Source of the DNA: an uncultured Propionibacteriaceae bacterium
Lineage (GTDB): Bacteria; Actinomycetota; Actinomycetes; Propionibacteriales; Propionibacteriaceae
Direction: 5' to 3'
Length of the DNA: 43,504 bases
Assembly (NCBI GenBank): GCA_936924635.1
Contig: CAKZHP010000126.1
Span: forward strand, 1-43,504
A program made the position numbers and the translations under genes. This document shows, piece by piece, positions 25,828 to 33,708 of the stretch. Every line of letters begins with the position of its first letter. Positions within the stretch are counted from its first letter, which is position 1. A model generated the notes under the pieces. The model saw only the letters and a program-made list of their open reading frames with translations. It made no database searches and was not told where the DNA came from.

Positions 25828-27108
25828 GTGGCCCTCATCGAGTTCATCCAGGCGCGCGAGATCCTCGACTCCCGAGGCAACCCCACCATCGAGGTCGAGG
25901 TCGTCCTCGACGACGGCAGCCAGGGTCGCGCGGGCGTCCCCTCCGGCGCCTCCACCGGAGCGTTCGAGGCCGTCGAGCTGCGCGACGGCGACAAGAGCCG
26001 GTACGGCGGCAAGGGCGTCCTCACCGCCGTCGACAACGTCATGAACCAGATCGCTCCCGAGCTCGTCGACTTCGAGGCCTCCGAGCAGCGGGCCATCGAC
26101 ACCGCGATGCTGGAGCTGGACGGCACCGAGAACAAGGGCAACCTGGGCGCGAACGCGATCCTGGGCGTCTCCCTGGCCGTGGCCCACGCCGCCGCCTCCT
26201 CGGCCGACCTGCCGCTGTACCGCTACGTCGGGGGCCCGAACGCCCACGTGCTGCCGGTGCCGATGATGAACATCCTCAACGGTGGCTCGCACGCCGACTC
26301 CAACGTCGACGTGCAGGAGTTCATGGTGGCTCCCATCGGCGCCGACTCGTTCGCCGAGGCCCTGGAGTGGGGCACGCGGGTCTACCACTCCCTCAAGAAG
26401 GTCCTGCACGACCGCGGCCTGGCCACCGGGCTCGGCGACGAGGGCGGCTTCGCCCCGAACCTGGAGTCGAACCGCGCCGCGCTCGACCTCATCATCGAGG
26501 CGATCAAGGCCGCCGGCCTCGAGCCCGGCTCCCAGGTCGCCCTGGCGCTCGACGTCGCGGCCTCGTCGTTCTTCAAGGACGGCACGTACGCCTTCGAGGG
26601 CGCCCAGAAGACCACCGACGAGATGGTCGCCATCTACGAGGAGTGGATCGACGCCTACCCGCTGGTCTCGATCGAGGATCCGCTGGACGAGGAGGACTGG
26701 GACGGCTGGGTCTCCTTCACGGCGAAGGTCGGCGACCGTATCCAGGTCGTCGGCGACGACCTGTTCGTCACCAACCCGACCCGCCTCTCCAAGGGCATCG
26801 AGATGAAGGCCGCGAACGCCCTGCTCGTGAAGGTCAACCAGATCGGCTCGCTCACCGAGACCCTGGACGCGGTCGACATGGCCCACCGGGCCGGCTTCAC
26901 CTGCATGATGAGCCACCGCTCCGGCGAGACCGAGGACATCACGATCGCCGACCTCGCGGTCGCCACCAACTGCGGCCAGATCAAGACCGGCGCCCCGGCC
27001 CGGTCCGAGCGGGTCGCGAAGTACAACGAGCTGCTCCGCATCGAGGACGACCTCGACGAGGCCGCCGAGTACGCTGGCCGTCGCGCCTTCCCGCGCTTCA
27101 AGGCCTGA
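25828..27108 (+). CDS. eno: enolase (phosphopyruvate hydratase)
   Basis: Enolase interconverts 2-phosphoglycerate and phosphoenolpyruvate in glycolysis. The 426-residue protein carries all hallmark segments: REILDSRGNPT at the N-terminus, SGASTG loop, NGGSHADSN, GDEGGFAPN (about 203-211, catalytic Glu), DVAASSF, SIEDPLDEEDW with metal ligands, KVNQIGS (catalytic Lys near 336) and SHRSGETED (about 361-369). GTG at 25828 follows gaaagg by 8 bp. Codon use is strongly biased, as expected for a highly expressed gene. Its position between mazG and divIC is the conserved actinobacterial order. Confidence 0.98.
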   Translation: MALIEFIQAREILDSRGNPTIEVEVVLDDGSQGRAGVPSGASTGAFEAVELRDGDKSRYGGKGVLTAVDNVMNQIAPELVDFEASEQRAIDTAMLELDGTENKGNLGANAILGVSLAVAHAAASSADLPLYRYVGGPNAHVLPVPMMNILNGGSHADSNVDVQEFMVAPIGADSFAEALEWGTRVYHSLKKVLHDRGLATGLGDEGGFAPNLESNRAALDLIIEAIKAAGLEPGSQVALALDVAASSFFKDGTYAFEGAQKTTDEMVAIYEEWIDAYPLVSIEDPLDEEDWDGWVSFTAKVGDRIQVVGDDLFVTNPTRLSKGIEMKAANALLVKVNQIGSLTETLDAVDMAHRAGFTCMMSHRSGETEDITIADLAVATNCGQIKTGAPARSERVAKYNELLRIEDDLDEAAEYAGRRAFPRFKA

Positions 27109-27113
27109 CGCCG

Positions 27114-27740
27114 ATGGCGGAGGGGCGGCGGGGAGCACGCGGCAGCAGCGGGCCGGGGCGGGCGACAGCCCGTCCTGGCAGTCCGCGGCAGCGGCGTACC
27201 ACCCCCCGCCCCTCGGTCACCGCACCACCGGAGGAGCCGAAGGGATCCCGTCGGCTGTCACGCGTCGGCTCGGGGATCAGCTTCACGCGGCGAGCGATCG
27301 CCCTGGCCGTGGTGGTGGCGATCCTAGCCTTGAGCTACATCGGGTCGCTGCGCATCTACTTTCAGCAGCAGAAGGAGATCGCGGTCGCCCAGCAGCAGAT
27401 CGTCGAGCGGCAGGCCGCTATCGACCGTCTGAACGACGAGCTGAAGCGGTGGGACGACCCCGACTACGTGAAGACGCAGGCGCGCGACCGTCTCGGCTGG
27501 GTGGTGCCGGGGGAGATCGGCTACCGCGTCATCGGCCCCGACGGCAAGGTCGTCAGCGGCCAGGTCGGCTCCATCAAGGGCCGTACGGATCCGGAGAACC
27601 AGACCTGGTACGAGAAGATGTGGTCATCCGTGCAGGCCGCCGACCAGCCTGCCCCGGCAGCGCCTCAGCCACAGGCCACCGCCACCGTGACCCCACCTCC
27701 CGCTCCGACCCCGAGCGCGTCGGCGTCGAAGAAGCGATGA
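27114..27740 (+). CDS. FtsB/DivIC-family septum formation initiator
   Basis: This is a bitopic divisome protein of 208 residues. The N-terminal ~60 residues are cytoplasmic, very basic and Pro/Arg/Gly-rich. One membrane helix follows (about 61-80, LAVVVAILALSYIGSL), then a periplasmic coiled coil of heptads (QQQKEIAVAQQQIVERQAAIDRLNDELKRW, split here as part of about residues 83-112) and the D-P-D-Y-V-K-x-x-A-R-D-R-L-G-W motif that defines FtsB/DivIC. The C-terminus is an Ala/Pro/Thr-rich tail. ATG at 27114 lies 5 bp after eno; its stop overlaps the DUF501 start. In other bacteria FtsB bridges FtsL and FtsQ at the septum. Confidence 0.9.
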   Translation: MAEGRRGARGSSGPGRATARPGSPRQRRTTPRPSVTAPPEEPKGSRRLSRVGSGISFTRRAIALAVVVAILALSYIGSLRIYFQQQKEIAVAQQQIVERQAAIDRLNDELKRWDDPDYVKTQARDRLGWVVPGEIGYRVIGPDGKVVSGQVGSIKGRTDPENQTWYEKMWSSVQAADQPAPAAPQPQATATVTPPPAPTPSASASKKR

Positions 27741-28252
27741 TCGAACCCGCCACCGAGACCGACGAGGCGGCGATCGCGGCGCAGCTGGGCAGGGCACCCA
27801 GGTCCATCGCCGGCGTCGCCTGGCGCTGCCCGTGCGGTCAGCCGGGCGTCGTGGCGACGCTGCCTCGGCTGCCGTCCGGTGACCCGTTCCCGACCACGTA
27901 CTACCTGACCTGCCCCCGCGCCACCTCCGCCTGCTCGACCCTGGAGTCACAAGGGGTGATGCGCGAGATGGCCGACCGGCTCGGCAGCGACGAGGAGCTT
28001 CGCGCCGCGTACGGCGCTGCCCACGACGCGTACCTGGCCGACCGGCGCGCCATCTCCGGGGGCGAGGAGGTGCCGGAGATCGACGGGGTCTCCGCGGGCG
28101 GGATGCCCGACCGCGTGAAGTGCCTCCACTCCCTCGTCGGCCACGCGCTAGCCGCCGGCCGGGGCGTCAACCCACTCGGCGACGAGGCCCTCGACAGGAT
28201 CGGGCCGTTCTGGGAACGGCCCTGCCTCGACCCCACCAGGAGCGAACCATGA
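27737..28252 (+). CDS. DUF501 domain-containing protein
   Basis: The 171-residue protein shows the DUF501 signature: an N-terminal QLGRAPRSIAGVAWRCPCGQPGV, PFPTTYYLTCP, LESQGVMREM and the C-terminal MPDRVKCLHSLVGHALA, G-x-N-P-x-G-D segment. Paired Cys (CPCG, TCP, KCLH with His) could bind a metal or iron-sulphur cluster, but that is inference. Function is unknown, although the gene is almost always found between divIC and ppx in actinomycetes, with start-stop overlaps at both ends here (27737 and 28249). That conserved coupling suggests a link to division or (p)ppGpp/polyphosphate metabolism. Confidence 0.92.
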   Translation: MIEPATETDEAAIAAQLGRAPRSIAGVAWRCPCGQPGVVATLPRLPSGDPFPTTYYLTCPRATSACSTLESQGVMREMADRLGSDEELRAAYGAAHDAYLADRRAISGGEEVPEIDGVSAGGMPDRVKCLHSLVGHALAAGRGVNPLGDEALDRIGPFWERPCLDPTRSEP

Positions 28253-29166
28253 GAGCAGCGGTCATCGACTGCGGCACCAACACCATCCGCCTGCTCGTCG
28301 CCGGCCTGAGCGACAAGGGCGCGCTGGACGAGGTCACGCGTGGCCAGGAGCTCGTACGCCTCGGGCAGGGCGTCGACGGGTCCGGCGTCTTCCACCCCGA
28401 CGCCCTGGCCCGTACGTTCGCCGCCGTCGACGCGTTCGCCGCCCAGATCCGGAGCCTCGACGTGGACCGCGTCCGGTTCCTCGCCACCAGTGCCGCGCGC
28501 GACGTCAGCAACCGCGACGAGCTGTTCGACGGTGTCCGGGAACGACTCGGCGTGGAGGTCGACGTCATCAGCGGCGACGAGGAGGCCCGGCTGTCGTTCC
28601 TCGGCGCCCTCTCCGGCGGGCCTGTCTCGCAGGGGCCGGCGCTGGTGATGGACATCGGTGGCGGCTCCACCGAGCTCATCCTCGGTGACCTGGACGGCAC
28701 CATCACCTCGGCGCGGTCCCTCGACATGGGGTCGGTACGCATCCGTGAGCGCTTCCTCGCCAGCGACCCGCCCACCGACGACGAGATCGCCCGGGCCCGC
28801 GCGTTCGTGGTTGACCTCATCGACTCCTCCGGCGTCGACCTGGCCTCGACCGGCACCTGGATCGGTGTCGCCGGCACCGCCACCAGCGTCTCGGCGCTGA
28901 CGCAGGGCCTCACCGCGTACGACCGCACCAAGGTCCACAACTCCACCGTGCCGCTGGGCAGCTTGTTCGCGCTCAGCGAGGAGCTGCTCCGCACGTCGGT
29001 CGCCGACACCATGCGCCGCTACCCGATGCTGCAGCCCCTGCGCGCCGAGGTGATCTGCGCCGGCGTCATGATCTGCGCCGAGGTCGGCCGCCGCACCGGC
29101 GTGCCGATGACCGTCCGCGAGACCGACATCCTCGACGGGGCCACACTGGAGCTGCTCCAGCGCTGA
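28249..29166 (+). CDS. ppx: exopolyphosphatase / pppGpp phosphohydrolase (Ppx/GppA)
   Basis: A member of the ASKHA fold: 305 residues with the P1 motif IDCGTNTIRLLVA (6-18), TSAARDVSNR, ISGDEEA, and the phosphate-2 motif MDIGGGSTEL (about 134-143), then GVAGTATSVSAL. This is the short single-module form without the C-terminal HD domain, as in mycobacterial Ppx proteins. Family members degrade inorganic polyphosphate and/or convert pppGpp to ppGpp; which is favoured here cannot be told. ATG is in an ATGA overlap with DUF501. The tRNA-Leu gene starts 5 bp downstream, a conserved neighbourhood. Confidence 0.95.
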   Translation: MRAAVIDCGTNTIRLLVAGLSDKGALDEVTRGQELVRLGQGVDGSGVFHPDALARTFAAVDAFAAQIRSLDVDRVRFLATSAARDVSNRDELFDGVRERLGVEVDVISGDEEARLSFLGALSGGPVSQGPALVMDIGGGSTELILGDLDGTITSARSLDMGSVRIRERFLASDPPTDDEIARARAFVVDLIDSSGVDLASTGTWIGVAGTATSVSALTQGLTAYDRTKVHNSTVPLGSLFALSEELLRTSVADTMRRYPMLQPLRAEVICAGVMICAEVGRRTGVPMTVRETDILDGATLELLQR

Positions 29167-29171
29167 CCAGC

Positions 29172-29245
29172 GCCCCTGTAGCCCAACCGGCAGAGGCAGG
29201 CGGCTTAAACCCGCCGCAGTGTGGGTTCGAGTCCCACCAGGGGCA
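29172..29245 (+). tRNA. tRNA-Leu (anticodon UAA), class-I-length
   Basis: Acceptor GCCCCTG/CAGGGGC is perfect, discriminator A. The anticodon arm GGCGG-CTTAAAC-CCGCC gives TAA (reads UUA, Leu). T arm GTGGG-TTCGAGT-CCCAC. The D arm GCC..GGC. The variable loop is just 5 nt (GCAGT), so the whole is 74 nt, whereas bacterial leucine tRNAs normally have a long variable arm. Not CCA-encoded. It sits directly after ppx, where actinomycetes carry a tRNA-Leu. Confidence 0.88.
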
Positions 29246-29250
29246 CTCTC

Positions 29251-29330
29251 TGCCATCTGTCGCGCTCCGCGCTCCGCAGCCCGGACGCTCTGCCATCTGT
29301 CGCGCTCCGCGCTCCGCAGCCTGGACGCTA
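29251..29330. repeat. 2 x 40-bp tandem repeat after tRNA-Leu
   Basis: Unit one 29251-29290 and unit two 29291-29330 begin tgccatctgtcgcgctccgc and differ at two positions. It starts 5 bp after the tRNA and contains the smaller doublet cgcgctccg/cgctccg. It may be a short attachment-type duplication or a REP array remnant. Confidence 0.85.
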
Positions 29331-30053
29331 TAACGCCGTTCTTCCTCCTCAGTACGCGCGGCGGTTTCTTGCTCGGTGTGGGCTGGTCGTCGCGCGTCCT
29401 TCGTCGTCCAGAACGGGGGAGTCCAGGCTTAACCGCGGCCACCTACGACGCTCTCCCCGGCTTTCTCCCGAACAGGTGGCCTGGAGTTGGCGACATCGCC
29501 CGCCGGAGCACGCGAGGTGAGTCGACGCTGCGCGGACGCCGCGGCCACCGGACTGCGCGCACGGATGGTGGGCCCCTCGACGCTTCCAGATGCGGTTCGG
29601 GCGTTCGTGAACGTCGACGCCGTCCTGGCGGCAGCCTGGTGCACGGACGACGGGAGTGCCGACCTGGGCACCCTCATGCCCGCCCTGCGTTCTCGCGCCA
29701 CGCTGGCGGGAGTCCGGTACCAGCCAGGCACGCCGTGACCGGGGTGAGCGTCGCGGCGGCACCGCGACATCTACGCCGGAGGGGAACCCCCTTCCGCAGC
29801 CAGCTGAGGCGTCCCGCGGGAGCGCAAGCCGGCAGGTCACGCTCCTGCTCGGCGATGGGTCCGACTCCTGGCGAAGCACGACCTGGCGCGGCTGCAGCTC
29901 CTCGGCGAGGAGTGGCTGCCCGCGGCGTACGGCTGCAGCAGTGGTGCCCCCTGCGATCCTGAGCGTGCGCCGGGTCGTACCTGGAAGAGACCAGCCGCCA
30001 CAACGCGTTGACTACACTGGCTTCACCAATCACTGAGCAGGAGGCTCGCCACC
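29331..30053. other. gene-poor stretch with possible decayed coding sequence
   Basis: About 720 bp without a convincing gene. One frame from 29487 (TTG) or 29565 (ATG) to 29738 encodes up to 83 residues with protein-like composition (MVGPSTLPDAVRAFVNVD...). Another frame near 29865-30010 reads plausibly (KHDLARLQLLGEEWLPAAYG) but has no start. I recognise neither. They may be remnants of genes inserted next to the tRNA. The end holds a promoter candidate for the next gene (TACACT, 30013-30018). Confidence 0.4.
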
Positions 30054-30917
30054 TTGGCCAATCCAGTTCTCTCCCGTCCCGACGCGTTCACACACGACCG
30101 GGCTCCGCAGGGCTACGACCAGCAGCAGTACGGGTACGGCCCCCAGGGCCACCAGTACGGCCAGCAGTTCGGCCCGCAGGGCTACGGCCAGGCTCCCCAC
30201 CAGTCGCAGCAGCAGGCGCCGCAGGCCTCGGGCCTGATGACGATGGACGACGTCATCACGAAGTCGGCCATCACCATTGGCGGTCTGGTCGCCGTGGCCG
30301 TGCTCACCGTCTTCGCGTTCCAGAGCGGCCTCATCCCGCCAGCGCTGATGCTCCCGGCGATGGTCGTCTGCGGCATCGCGGCGTTCGTCGTGCCGCTGGT
30401 CGTCGCCGTCCGTCGCACCATCGGCGCAGGCCTCGCCCTAGCCTTCTCCGCGGTCGAGGGGGTGCTGATCGGGCTCATGAGCATGTTCTTCGAGATGTAC
30501 TACCCCGGCATCGTCGTGCAGGCGGTCCTCGGGACCTTCGTCGCCGCCGGTGTCACCCTCGCGGCGTTCAAGTTCGGCGGTGTCCGGCTGTCGAACAAGG
30601 TCCGCCGGATCGTGATGATCTCGATGATCGGCATCGTCATCGCCAGCCTGCTGAGCTTCGCGCTCTCGTTCGCTGGCATCAACCTCGGTCTGTACGCCGG
30701 CGTCACCGGCCCGGTCGGCGGCCTGGCCTGGCTGTTCGCCGCCGCTGGCGTGGTCCTGGCGGTGCTGTCGCTCGTCGACGACTTCCAGTACATCGAGGCG
30801 GGCATCGCCCAGGGCGCTCCCGCCAAGGAGTCCTGGCGGGCCGCGTTCGGCCTGACCGTGACCATGGTCTGGCTCTACACCAACATCCTGCGGATCCTCA
30901 GCTACATCCGTCGCTGA
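30054..30917 (+). CDS. Bax inhibitor-1/YccA family membrane protein
   Basis: The TTG at 30054 lies 9 bp after a perfect AGGAGG. The 287-residue protein begins with a Gln/Gly/Tyr-rich cytoplasmic tail of about 60 residues (QQQYGYGPQGHQYGQQ style repeats), then MTMDDVITKSAIT and seven membrane helices, including AFSAVEGVLIGLMSMFFE (the family's FxxxEGxxxG region), and the C-terminal SLVDDFQYIEAGIAQGAPAKESWRAAFGLTVTMVWLY, shown here in part, which carries the conserved Asp-Asp-Phe of the pore region. Bacterial relatives (YetJ) are pH-sensitive calcium leak channels; the same role here is inference. The gene is followed by a strong hairpin. Confidence 0.92.
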   Translation: MANPVLSRPDAFTHDRAPQGYDQQQYGYGPQGHQYGQQFGPQGYGQAPHQSQQQAPQASGLMTMDDVITKSAITIGGLVAVAVLTVFAFQSGLIPPALMLPAMVVCGIAAFVVPLVVAVRRTIGAGLALAFSAVEGVLIGLMSMFFEMYYPGIVVQAVLGTFVAAGVTLAAFKFGGVRLSNKVRRIVMISMIGIVIASLLSFALSFAGINLGLYAGVTGPVGGLAWLFAAAGVVLAVLSLVDDFQYIEAGIAQGAPAKESWRAAFGLTVTMVWLYTNILRILSYIRR

Positions 30918-30930
30918 CCTTCTCGCACAC

Positions 30931-30963
30931 CGACAGCCCGGCCGCGCAGCAGCCGGGCTGTCG
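30931..30963. terminator. bidirectional hairpin terminator
   Basis: GACAGCCCGGC (30932-30942) pairs perfectly with GCCGGGCTGTC (30952-30962), plus a closing C-G; the loop is 9 nt. It lies between two convergent genes and can serve both. Confidence 0.8.
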
Positions 30964-30983
30964 TGCGTCTGGGCGCGTGAGCG

Positions 30984-31367
30984 CTAGCTCTTCGCGACCA
31001 CGTACGCGATGCCCGTCGTCGTGCCGGGGGCCTTCCCGGGGTTCTGGACAGCGCAGCTGCCCACGAGCGTGTAGGTCACCGAGCCCACGGTGAACGTCTC
31101 GCCCACCTTCACGGTGATGACAGCCGGATCTCCAGGCCTGCGCGAGAGCGTCGCGTCCGTCGCACGTGCGGACTCCGCACGCAGCGTGCCGCCCGGCACG
31201 GTCCGAGGTGGAGTCGCGTTGACCGGCAGCGAAAGGGCTCCGGCCGCCCCCGGGTCACCGGAACAGGTCATGGAGTCGCTGGTGAACGTGCCCGGCGTGC
31301 CCTGGCTGCAGCCGACGAGGACGCCCGTCAGAGCGATGGCGCCGACGGCGCGAGCGATGGTCTGCAT
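30984..31367 (-). CDS. small predicted lipoprotein
   Basis: From the ATG at 31367 the 127-residue product has a signal peptide MQTIARAVGAIALTGVLVGC with lipobox L-V-G-C at Cys20. The mature part contains a Cys near the start (MTCSGDPG), a strand-rich domain of about 80 residues (VITVKVGETFTVGSVTYTLVG) and a Cys close to the C-terminus, which could pair. No known domain is recognised. A longer frame reaching 31571 is Arg/Pro-rich shadow sequence and is not used. It is convergent with the Bax inhibitor gene and separated from the NUDIX gene by 38 bp on the same strand. Confidence 0.78.
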   Translation of the reverse strand: MQTIARAVGAIALTGVLVGCSQGTPGTFTSDSMTCSGDPGAAGALSLPVNATPPRTVPGGTLRAESARATDATLSRRPGDPAVITVKVGETFTVGSVTYTLVGSCAVQNPGKAPGTTTGIAYVVAKS

Positions 31368-31405
31368 GGCGCGCCACACTAGGGCAACGCAGGGCCGTGG
31401 CGACC

Positions 31406-32113
31406 TCAGGCGGGCAGCTCGTGGGGGAGCAGCGTGTCCAGGTGCTTGACCAGCACGGCCCGGAACCCGGCCGTCCAGCTGAAGCGCCGCCACCGCTGGG
31501 CCGGCAGCCAGCGGGCCGCCGACGTGGTGCCCCCGACGTCGTGCACCACAGGCTCGGTGGGGTGGGGGCACGTCGCGAAGTAGATCAGCCGCAGCGCGTG
31601 GAAGTCCTCGATCCGGCCCGACGGCGCCCGGCCGACCCAGTGGTCGGACTGCACGTCGAGCACATGGTCGATCTCGGCGTGCTGCCCGGTCTCCTCGTAC
31701 ACCTCGCGCACCACCGCCTGCGCGCCGCTCTCCTCGTCGTCCAGCCCGCCCCCCGGAAGCCCCCAGAGGCCAGGGACCGCCGTCCGGCCCGAGAACTGTG
31801 TCGCCAGCAACCCGCGGGGGGAGAGAACGATCGCGTACGCGGCGACCCGCTGCCGCTTCTCCGGCAGGGTGCCCTCGGGGATCACGAGGCCCGGGTCCCG
31901 GCCGCGGTCACGGACCGGGAGGGCGGTGCCGGGGTGGTGGTGCGGCGCGACCTGCGCGGTCAGGACCAGGTCGTCGACCGGCCCGCTCACCGACAGCAGA
32001 CGCTGCACGAAGTAGCCGTGGTCCCAGAGCAGGGCATGCGGATCGCTGCCGTGCCCCACGGGCAGGCTGATCTCCGTCGGCCGGCCGGCCGCGGGGACTC
32101 CGACGATCCTCAT
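31406..32113 (-). CDS. NUDIX hydrolase
   Basis: The 235-residue protein (ATG at 32113; another at 32152 would add 13 residues) has an N-terminal domain of about 85 residues with no clear match, then the Nudix domain: PGLWGLPGGGLDDEE leading to the Nudix box at about residues 121-144 with the catalytic core R-E-V-Y-E-E-T-G. The C-terminal part contains HALRLIYFATCPHP and PAQRW typical of the fold. Nudix enzymes cleave nucleoside-diphosphate-linked compounds; the substrate here is unknown. The N-terminal domain resembles small beta-rich modules seen ahead of Nudix domains in actinomycetes. Confidence 0.9.
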   Translation of the reverse strand: MRIVGVPAAGRPTEISLPVGHGSDPHALLWDHGYFVQRLLSVSGPVDDLVLTAQVAPHHHPGTALPVRDRGRDPGLVIPEGTLPEKRQRVAAYAIVLSPRGLLATQFSGRTAVPGLWGLPGGGLDDEESGAQAVVREVYEETGQHAEIDHVLDVQSDHWVGRAPSGRIEDFHALRLIYFATCPHPTEPVVHDVGGTTSAARWLPAQRWRRFSWTAGFRAVLVKHLDTLLPHELPA

Positions 32114-32179
32114 CCGTTCATCATGCCTACCCAGACCGGCATGGCCAAGCACATCCGCCCGTGCGGGAGGCCGATCGCC

Positions 32180-32665
32180 TCAGCCGACGACGAGGTGCTG
32201 ATGGCCGTCGATCAGCTCCCGCGCCACATCGAGGTGCCCGGCGTGGGTGGAGGTCTCCGCCAGCAGCCGGTGCACGACGTGCCAGCCGGACTCGAACGCC
32301 GGGAAGGGGAAGACCTCGGCTGGCGGCCACCAGCGCGGTGGCGTGCCCAAGTCTGCTGCCGCGATGATCTCGTCGCTCCGGGCGGCTGCGGCGAGGTACG
32401 CCTCGACGAGATTCTCCGGTCCGGGCTCGATGGCCGACCACCCGTCCCGTAGCCCCGCGATCGCACGGTCGTCGCCGCCGAGGACCGCGTGCACCCAGAA
32501 CACCTCGTCGTCCCAGATCAGGTGCCGCACCAGCGCGGCGGCAGACCATCCCGAGGGGACCACTACCTGCTGCAGCTGGTCGGCGTCCAGACCTGAGAGC
32601 GTCGCCACCACATGGGCCCTCTCGGCGGCGAGGTGAGCCAGGAGCATGGTCAGCGCGGTAGACAC
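32180..32665 (-). CDS. DinB family / DUF664 protein
   Basis: A four-helix-bundle protein of the DinB/YfiT superfamily. The GTG at 32665 gives 161 residues; an upstream TTG at 32698 or an ATG at 32647 are alternatives. The metal-site histidines are visible: VRHLIWDDEVFW in the second helix and LLAETSTHAGHLDVARE near the C-terminus (the usual H-x-x-H set). Some relatives are thiol-dependent S-transferases using mycothiol in actinomycetes, so a bacillithiol/mycothiol-type detoxification role is possible (family knowledge plus inference). It is divergent from the zinc metallopeptidase gene, 120 bp away. Confidence 0.85.
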   Translation of the reverse strand: MSTALTMLLAHLAAERAHVVATLSGLDADQLQQVVVPSGWSAAALVRHLIWDDEVFWVHAVLGGDDRAIAGLRDGWSAIEPGPENLVEAYLAAAARSDEIIAAADLGTPPRWWPPAEVFPFPAFESGWHVVHRLLAETSTHAGHLDVARELIDGHQHLVVG

Positions 32666-32784
32666 CTGGCCAGCATCCCACCGTGTGCTGCTCGACAAAC
32701 CGTGTGACCACCCCAGTCAGGCAGCAGATGGAGGGTCCCGCTATGCTGCCGTACGCCGTGGTGGCTACCCAGAGGGGACGTGGC

Positions 32785-33660
32785 ATGGAGTATCGCGACA
32801 GCGCCGACATCAGCGGGGCGCAGGTCACCCGGGCCGGTGGCGGAGGTGGCGGCGGCGGCCGCATGGCCGTCGGCGGCATCGGCGGCCTCATCCTCCTCGT
32901 GCTGGGCCTGATCTTCGGGTTCAACCCCAGCTCCATCATGGGGGCCGACCCGGGCGCCGCCCCGCAGCCGCAGGCCGGCAACCCGGTCACCGAGTGCACC
33001 CGCGGCTCGGACGTCGCGAAGAACCGGGACTGCCGCTGGCAGGCGTACATGAGCTCGATCGGCGGCTACTGGTCGGGAGCGCTCCGCGACTTCCGCCCTG
33101 CGCCGCTGGTGATCTTCAGCCAGCAGGTGAGCACCGGGTGCGGCGCGGCCTCCAGCGAGGTGGGGCCGTTCTACTGCCCGGCCGACGAGAAGATCTACCT
33201 CGACACCGAGTTCACGGCCCAGCTGCTGCGTCAGCTCGGGGCGCGTGGCGGTGATGCGGCGGAGGCGTACATCATCGCTCACGAGTACGGGCACCACATC
33301 CAGAACCTCACCGGCACCATGGCCCAGGTGCAGGCCGCCGGGCAGCAGACCGGCCCCTCGTCGCCGCAGGTGCGGCTGGAGCTGCAGGCGGACTGCTACG
33401 CGGGCGTCTGGTTCAAGCACTCCACCGAGGACCCGAACGGCGCCATCAAGGCCGTCAGCCAGGACGACCTGAACCGGATCGTCGACGCCGCCAAGGCCGT
33501 GGGCGACGACCGGATCCAGCAGTCGTCGTCGGGCCGGGTCTCCCCGGAGAGCTGGACCCACGGGTCCGCCGCGCAGCGCAAGTACTGGGTGGCCAAGGGC
33601 TTCAACACCGGCGACCCCCGCCAGTGCGACACCTTCAGCACGAACCAGCTCGGCGCCTGA
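32785..33660 (+). CDS. neutral zinc metallopeptidase (YpfJ-like)
   Basis: The 291-residue protein starts with MEYRDSADISGAQV, the conserved YpfJ beginning, then a Gly-rich linker, one membrane helix (about residues 32-50, LILLVLGLIFGF) and an extracytoplasmic domain. The catalytic motif H-E-Y-G-H-H is at about residue 165-170, followed by RLELQADCYAGVWF, which holds the third zinc ligand (Glu/Asp) in the family's E-L-Q-A-D motif. ATG at 32785 follows agggga; an upstream longer frame is not supported. Substrates are unknown. Four Cys residues outside the membrane may form disulphides. Confidence 0.92.
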   Translation: MEYRDSADISGAQVTRAGGGGGGGGRMAVGGIGGLILLVLGLIFGFNPSSIMGADPGAAPQPQAGNPVTECTRGSDVAKNRDCRWQAYMSSIGGYWSGALRDFRPAPLVIFSQQVSTGCGAASSEVGPFYCPADEKIYLDTEFTAQLLRQLGARGGDAAEAYIIAHEYGHHIQNLTGTMAQVQAAGQQTGPSSPQVRLELQADCYAGVWFKHSTEDPNGAIKAVSQDDLNRIVDAAKAVGDDRIQQSSSGRVSPESWTHGSAAQRKYWVAKGFNTGDPRQCDTFSTNQLGA

Positions 33661-33708
33661 CCGGGCGCGTACGCCCCGGGGCCGGCCGGCCGCGTGGCTG
33701 ACCGCCGT

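Noticed and set aside
31368..31405. Extension of the small lipoprotein gene to 31571
   Set aside because: It would overlap the NUDIX gene and add a Pro/Arg-rich shadow segment in front of a perfectly good signal peptide beginning at 31367.
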